Source: Pochonia chlamydosporia 170
Taxonomy: Eukaryota > Ascomycota > Sordariomycetes > Hypocreales > Clavicipitaceae
Length of the DNA stretch: 64,000 nucleotides
Reading direction: 5' to 3'
Assembly: GCF_001653235.2 (NCBI RefSeq)
Contig: NC_035794.1
Coordinates: 3,286,001-3,350,000, forward strand
Shown piece after piece: positions 58,402-64,000 of this stretch. Numbering within the stretch: position 1 is the first letter of the stretch; each line of letters starts with the position of its first letter. The position numbers and the translations under genes were made by a program. The notes under the pieces were generated by a model. The model ran no database searches. It had not been told where the DNA came from and saw only the letters and a program-made list of their open reading frames with translations.

Positions 58402-59181
58402 GCTCTGACAGAGTTGCTGCAACAGCTGGCTCTTTAATAGATCAACCAAATAAAACACGGTGTAAAATGGACAATAGGCCTGCCACAGGTATTCAAACGA
58501 GAGAAAAAAAGTGACAGCTGTTACATAAAGGGCCGGGATTGCTGACAAGCCTTCTGGGAGTCAATGGGATCAGCAATTTGGGCAGCATAGCCGCTATGGA
58601 GCCCATCGGGAATTTGCCGAGCGCTCAGGTACCGATAACATCGATACAACCCTGCTGCAGCTTTTGAGTCAGGCTTGAAGCACTTTTGTTGATGCGTTGC
58701 CGAGTTCCGATGGAAGAGAAAGACACGACATTCACGGACAACAGAGGCTGCATCTGTTATGGCACAAATACGGAGTACGTCAAGTGCAGTAACATTTCTG
58801 GCTATATCTCCCAATGTTCCATAAGACGTACTGCTACCGAAGAAAACGCCATGTTCCCTATTCCGTATCAACAGGTTGGTTTTGTCCTGAACAGTTTTCT
58901 CCGCCATTCAGCCAGGCGGTCATGTTTGCTCAAGGCGCAGGATGCGCCCAGAGCCCATCTCACAGCCACGCACATGTTTCAAGTAAGCCCGTATGCGTTT
59001 TAAGCCCTCAAAGGACTCCTTTTCACCGCCATGTTTTAGATTCGTTCGAATTCCCGCTATTGTGACGCATCCGCCTTGCCTTGTTCTACTTCGCCCGAAT
59101 TACACCGCCTCAAAAAACTAACAAAATACACTCAACAAGCCAAGCCCGGCCACATGATCAATTGCAACTCTGACCTGTCGA
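58402..59181. other. Intergenic, 780 bp
   Basis: The promoter of the bestrophin-like gene and the 3' flank of the splicing factor gene. It holds one TACGGAGTA motif (58769-58777). A 128-codon ATG frame at 58521-58907 on the minus strand shows no protein feature and was not called. Confidence 0.4.
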
Positions 59182-60759
59182 TCACAGCAGACCCTGCTTT
59201 TGTAAATCGTAATACACCTTCTCCGGCATCACATTGCCCTCGCCATCCTCCATTTGCACAACGCTGCCCTCGTCTAGCTTGGACTGCTTCTTTTCCTTTT
59301 GAATCTTCTCCCACAGCCTGACTGCCTCGTCCATCTTGGTAATGTCACGGAATAACGTGGGATTCGTGATACCCAGACACTTGAGGTTGTAGATGTGCCG
59401 TGCCTCATTGAAATGCTTCTCGAACGCCCGTCGCCCCTTGTACACATAGTTGCCGCATATTTCGCACGGAAACTCCACGCCCAGTCCGTGCAGTCGGTAC
59501 AGCCAAAACGGGATTGGTTTGCCGTCCCAGCCCAACGGAACTTTGAGGGGGTTGTATATCTTGTCTTCGTCCTCGTCCTCCTCACCTTCACCGTCGTCGG
59601 CCATTTCTCGTGGAGCGTCCGATGCATTGAGAAGGTTTTCCAGTTCCTGCTCTCGTTCTCGCTTCGTCATTCCTTGCTTTCGTTCGACGTTGATACGAGT
59701 GTCGCCACGTTCTGTGGACATGGAGCTTGCGAGTTTTTTTACTCTGTATTCGCGCTCTGCAATCGCCCGCTCCTTCAATCTTGTTGACGAAACAGTGGCT
59801 GATTTTGAGTCCCCTGATTGAGCTGAGGCATCTTGTTGTCGTTGTTTCCGCTGTTCTGCTGCCTTGACGTGTTTTCGGCCGGTCAAGTGGTTTTTGTAGA
59901 CGTTTTCGTTTTTGAACTCCTTCTCGCAGTCTTCGCACCATATCGCCTCGGCATTACTTAAAGTTGCTTTTGTACCGTTCGTTTTGGAGGATGATTCGAG
60001 TTGCCAACCCTCAATCTCGTCCTTGTCCCACAACTTGCCAAACTCTTCGTCAAACTCGGATAAAACGCCATCTGTGTTTTCCAGCGGTCTTGTCCTTCTC
60101 ATAAAGCCTTCCAGATATTGCGCCAGTTCACCAACGTAGTTGAAGTATTGGTCCGTCATCTTGTCGCCTCGTTTGACCCCTCCGTAACCGGGGGTAAAGT
60201 TGTCAAAATACTCGAGGTATTGCAAATACGTAAGTCGCTTAATGCTGGGAAGATTCAAAAACGAGTCATAACAGGTATTCAAGTCGAAAAATCGGCCAAA
60301 CGCCTCTTCTCCAGAGAATATTGTGTCAACAACCGTCGCCAGAGGTACTGAAGGGTCTCCCCTCTTTTGCTTGTATCTCTGCTCCGAATTTTCCGCCTGC
60401 TCGTTTGGGTATCTCGCATGGTGTTCGCGGATATCGCCTAGTTGTTTGTAGAATGCGTCAAAGGTGTCGCTTGCGTTGAGCTCCTGAAGTTCTCCAGCTC
60501 GAGCTCCATTGTCGTCTTTGTAGAGAGCTAATAAGCTGCTTGACTGTTTTTGAATCTGGTCGAGAAGTTGGGCAATCTCGTGGTCGCGATTTAAGCGGTC
60601 GCGTATCTGTTCACGTTATTCGTGTCAATTGAAGTCACTGAATGTTGGGGGAACGCAACTACTCACATGCTTTGGCTCTTCGCGCACGCGGTCTGCGATG
60701 CCCTGTTCCAAACGCTCCAAATCCTCATGGATGTACCGCTGTTCCTCCAGGACATACAT
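59182..60759 (-). CDS. prp9: Splicing factor SF3a subunit 3 (SF3a60/Prp9)
   Basis: Exons 60667-60759 and 59182-60606 (60-bp intron) give 505 residues; human SF3A3 has 501. The start MYVLEEQRYIHEDLERLEQG matches the family's N-terminal helix. Downstream: YLQYLEYFDNFTPG and the region equivalent to SF3a60_bindingd; a U1-like C2H2 zinc finger IWCEDCEKEFKNENVYKNHL (near 265); and a C-terminal zinc finger FPCEICGNYVYKGRRAFEKH with ARHIYNLKCLGI, the matrin-type fold that contacts the U2 snRNP. SF3a60 is needed to assemble the 17S U2 snRNP and prespliceosome in the nucleus. Divergent with FAL1, sharing a 299-bp promoter. Confidence 0.95.
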
Positions 60760-61058
60760 GTTGATGGTGGCAGTTGACAATCACTAAACTCAACTGCAGT
60801 TCCTTAGGAACGAACCTCCAGTGTGGCGATATTAAAAGTTGATGAATCTTGGAGTCTTGAATGTCGTAGCAAAACGTTTCGGCAGCCTTGTCAAGCCCGC
60901 GCCACTGTGGCGGCAGTCGGAATCTGGACTCTGCCGAAGTAAATCCGGCGTCGCTCACCAACAGCTCCAGAACTTTTTTGATGAAAGCTCCCACCTCGCC
61001 ATCACAGTGCTAAGCTGTTTTCTCCGTACATTTTACAAAATCATATAGTATCGACAAA
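60760..61058. promoter_or_regulatory. Bidirectional promoter, prp9 / fal1
   Basis: Only 299 bp separate the two start codons, so both genes must be driven from this region. No TATA box is evident. Confidence 0.7.
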
Positions 61059-62377
61059 ATGGCTGAAGGCGCCGGAGGAATTGACCGCAAGGCGGACGAG
61101 AGGATGGAGTTCTCCACCTCTAAAGAAGTCACCGTCCACCCAACTTTCGAATCCATGTCTTTGAAGGGTGAGTGACAATAGCAGGTTTAGTTTGTCGCAA
61201 CATCTGAGTGCTAATGTTTTAAGCAGAGAACCTTCTTCGCGGTATCTATGCGTACGGTTACGAATCTCCGTCGGCTGTTCAATCCCGAGCCATCGTGCAA
61301 GTATGCAAAGGACGCGACACCATCGCGCAAGCACAGTCTGGTACCGGCAAAACGGCGACCTTTTCGATCAGTATGCTGCAGGTTATTGATACCGCTGTGC
61401 GCGAAACCCAGGCCTTAGTGCTTTCGCCCACCAGAGAGCTTGCTACTCAAATCCAGTCCGTCGTTATGGCGCTCGGCGACTACATGAATGTGCAATGTCA
61501 CGCTTGTATTGGTGGTACCAATGTTGGTGAAGATATCCGCAAGCTTGACTACGGCCAGCACATCGTTTCCGGTACCCCTGGACGTGTTGCAGACATGATT
61601 CGAAGACGACACCTGCGCACAAGACACATCAAGATGCTGGTGCTGGATGAAGCTGATGAACTGCTCAACAAGGGTTTTAGGGAACAAATTTACGATGTGT
61701 ATCGATATTTGCCCCCAGCCACCCAGGTCGTCGTAGTCAGCGCCACCCTGCCGTACGATGTATTGGACATGACCACAAAGTTCATGACTGATCCGGTCAG
61801 AATTCTCGTCAAGCGTGATGAGTTGACCCTCGAAGGTCTGAAACAATACTTCATTGCTGTTGAGAAGGAGGATTGGAAGTTTGATACCCTGTGCGATTTG
61901 TACGACACCTTGACCATCACGCAAGCTGTCATCTTTTGCAACACCCGTCGCAAGGTTGATTGGCTGACCGACAAGATGCGCGAGGCCAACTTCACTGTCA
62001 GCAGCATGCACGGCGACATGCCCCAAAAGGAGCGAGACAGCATTATGCAGGATTTCCGACAGGGCAACAGTCGAGTTCTTATTTCGACGGATGTTTGGGC
62101 CCGTGGTATTGATGTGCAACAAGTCAGTTTGGTTATCAACTACGACTTACCCAGCAACCGTGAGAACTACATCCACCGTATCGGTCGAAGTGGTCGATTC
62201 GGTCGCAAGGGTGTTGCTATCAACTTTGTCACTACGGAAGATGTGCGCATTCTGCGTGATATTGAGTGTAAGTCCATCCTGCGTCCTTGGTGTCTTCAAA
62301 ATACTGACGATGTTGCAGTGTACTACTCAACCCAAATCGATGAAATGCCCATGAACGTCGCAGATCTTATCGCTTAA
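61059..62377 (+). CDS. fal1: DEAD-box RNA helicase FAL1/eIF4A3
   Basis: Exons 61059-61167, 61227-62267 and 62319-62377 join in frame to 402 residues (yeast Fal1 has 399). The core is that of the eIF4A subfamily: Q motif region [30 protein letters not shown] (70-79), [52 protein letters not shown] and [13 protein letters not shown]. The N-terminus ([20 protein letters not shown]) and the C-terminus NVADLIA are those of the FAL1/eIF4A3 branch rather than eIF4A proper (which ends DLI with a shorter N-terminus). The protein acts in 40S ribosome biogenesis and, in most eukaryotes, as the RNA clamp of the exon junction complex. Confidence 0.95.
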
Positions 62378-63663
62378 TGCACGTGCGGTGGCAAATAGAT
62401 GCGATTATACCAGATGTACATCGAACTAGACGAGCAAGTCAGTAATCTTGGCACTTAGGGTGTGTCAAGTAATGGTGTGGAGGAATGGGCCCAAATATTG
62501 TATTAGGTGAGTCCTTCTCGCGTTTCCACTTCCGGATTGTTCATAGAAGCTGATCAGAGCCGGGACACACAGATTGTTTTTAAGGATCAAGGTATATCAG
62601 AGTAGGGAGTTGGTACGGCGCCGTCTATTGTGGCACTCTTATGATGTGCAATGGAATGCACACTGCCCATGGCATGGTGTGCCGGCTGCCTTGCGCGGCC
62701 ACCCATTGCGGTTTTTAGATATGCTAGATGAATATCATTCAGCATTTATACAATATCGTGTATCATTAACGCCACGAGACTCACGCAAAGAGCAGAACTC
62801 ACCCCAAACGAGCCAGACGACCGTGACATGTTTCGAAATGTATCGAACTCACAAAAAAATAACTTCCATCATGACTAGTATCGGGACTTTAGTGTGTCTC
62901 CCGTGATTTTGTTCCAACCGAGTCACTTTGTTGGAATCGTTGAGTTGACAAATGGGTGGATGAATTACAGCGGTTGGGTTCCACTACCAGTTACAAAGAA
63001 GTCAACAAGCCGGATCTTCTTTCTCAAATTGCAATTTCCGGTTACAATTCTTAGGTTGCGAGCATGGGAAGAGCTTTCGTTGTAACTATGTCCTCGGGCG
63101 CCGTCCTGTTCTGTGGTTTCTGTCTGGTACACCCGGCTCTTATTGCGCGCTCTGCATTCATATTCTTCCCATTTTGAGACACATCAAGATGGCGATTATA
63201 ACTTGAATGTGTTTATTGCTTCCGTTATCAAAGGAAAGTGAGCTACTGCAGCAAGTGACTTCCTTCGGAGGCAACCTGCAGCCTTGCTTCCCGGGTCAAC
63301 CTTGGCCGGGCCCTATCAAAAGCTGTGTATCAGCTGAGATGCGGAAAATTGAACTACTTGCATATGACGCAGCAAGCCCTGACCAGTCAATTGCGACGAC
63401 TAACCGCCTCACTGTCGCGAGGTTGTCCAGATGGCGGTCTGGCTGACAACAAGGCTCCGGTGTTTCTCTGCCCAAGGTTAATAGGTCAAGTTAGTTTGTT
63501 TAAGGCGTACGTCCATCCAACACCCTCACATCCGTTGACAGCACCAAACCACCGTCATGTACTCATCACGTCTCGAAATCTTCTCCTCAAACCATTTCTC
63601 TTAGTACTAAGGCGCTTGGCCGCCCGAGCTTCATAGCTAGGATCTGCCACACGATCGAGAGTT
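62378..63663. other. Intergenic, 1.3 kb
   Basis: The 3' flank of fal1 and the upstream region of the gene starting at 63664. No gene or repeat was found. Confidence 0.4.
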
Positions 63664-64000
63664 ATGGCCGGGCTCGGATTGGGCGAATTTTCATTTGGAC
63701 TGTCGGTTTGTGAAGGGATTGTCGTATACCTCAATGCCATTAAATGCCGTGTGGCAGAGCTCTCGTCCTTGAGACGGAAGAACGAGGTCTTAACATGCTT
63801 ACTCAATGATATTGATCAATCTCTATCCCGAGTACACCCACAGCACGGATTTTTAGCCGCAACGGTCACACAATGCCTTGCTTCAGCGGAGGCAGAACTC
63901 AAATCGTTGGACAACTTGGTGAAATCGCTGACAGGCCAACAAACGATGGGGCCTCAGTGGGCAATCAAACTGAGGCAGCAAGCCAGCCATCTTCATTACC
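63664..64000 (+). CDS. N-terminus of a STAND/NLR-type protein (right edge)
   Basis: An open frame begins at ATG 63664 (MAGLGLGEFSFGLSVCEGIV) after an in-frame TAG and stays open for 112 codons to the window end. The visible part is a helical bundle: a hydrophobic first helix with the VCEG pattern, then RRKNEVLTCLLNDIDQSLS and ASAEAELKSLDNLVKSLTG. This is the pattern of the N-terminal signalling domains of fungal NACHT/ankyrin and related STAND proteins (the NACHT_N, PigL_N and Helo-like groups). Which of these it belongs to cannot be told from 112 residues. No stop, intron or motif beyond this is visible, and the nature of the downstream domains is unknown. Confidence 0.7.
   Translation, partial: MAGLGLGEFSFGLSVCEGIVVYLNAIKCRVAELSSLRRKNEVLTCLLNDIDQSLSRVHPQHGFLAATVTQCLASAEAELKSLDNLVKSLTGQQTMGPQWAIKLRQQASHLHY

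Noticed and set aside
58521..58907. A 128-codon ATG frame on the minus strand upstream of the bestrophin-like gene
   Set aside because: Composition looks random, there is no family resemblance, and it does not splice to the downstream gene in a sensible way.

Overview
This window looks like nuclear DNA of a filamentous ascomycete, most likely a sordariomycete of the Hypocreales type. The genes are interrupted by 48-120 bp introns with GTRNGT donors, CTAAC/CTGAC branch sites and YAG acceptors. Intergenic gaps are compact to moderate, and the gene content is typical of these fungi: Zn2Cys6 and bZIP factors, a Pth11/rhodopsin-type membrane protein, an aspergillopepsin, a NACHT-ankyrin protein and an ACR3 arsenite pump. 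The lineage is inference from style and protein similarity. About 27 genes can be supported. Two of them run off the window edges, and several only appear when short exons are joined by hand.

Left part (1-17.7 kb): an accessory-looking stretch. It holds a Zn2Cys6 regulator (cut at the left edge), a Dal5-type anion:cation permease, and a divergently transcribed isopenicillin-N-acyltransferase-like Ntn hydrolase. A giant NACHT protein with roughly 33 ankyrin repeats follows, then a PaaI-type thioesterase, a small multi-pass membrane protein, a seven-cysteine secreted protein of effector type and a small mitochondrial-type membrane protein. The first three genes could form a small regulator-transporter-enzyme unit, but this is a positional inference.

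Middle (17.8-41.9 kb): a DHCR24-like FAD oxidoreductase, the nucleolar helicase HAS1, a nitronate monooxygenase ending in the peroxisomal signal SKL, and a disordered protein of unknown function. Next come an 87-residue single-pass protein built from four exons (one only 13 nt) divergent from ribosomal protein eL38, a small uncharacterised protein, a Nudix hydrolase, a Pth11-like membrane protein, a secreted aspartic protease and an ACR3 arsenite transporter. Two gene-poor gaps (2.5 and 3.3 kb) flank the protease.

Right part (42-64 kb): mostly housekeeping and chromatin genes. They are a bZIP factor, TAF11, GTP cyclohydrolase I, a KDM5/Lid2 H3K4 demethylase, the SLX1 nuclease subunit, a bestrophin-like channel, the splicing factor SF3a60/Prp9 and a FAL1/eIF4A3 helicase; the last two share a 299-bp divergent promoter. 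At the right edge a new gene begins whose start resembles N-terminal domains of fungal STAND/NLR proteins.

No tRNA, rRNA, CRISPR or intact transposon was seen. I found no clear evidence of an entirely new biological system. The most promising leads are the regulator/permease/acyltransferase group, the two NLR-type genes, the small secreted protein, the micro-exon gene and a 9-bp intergenic motif that recurs more often than chance predicts.
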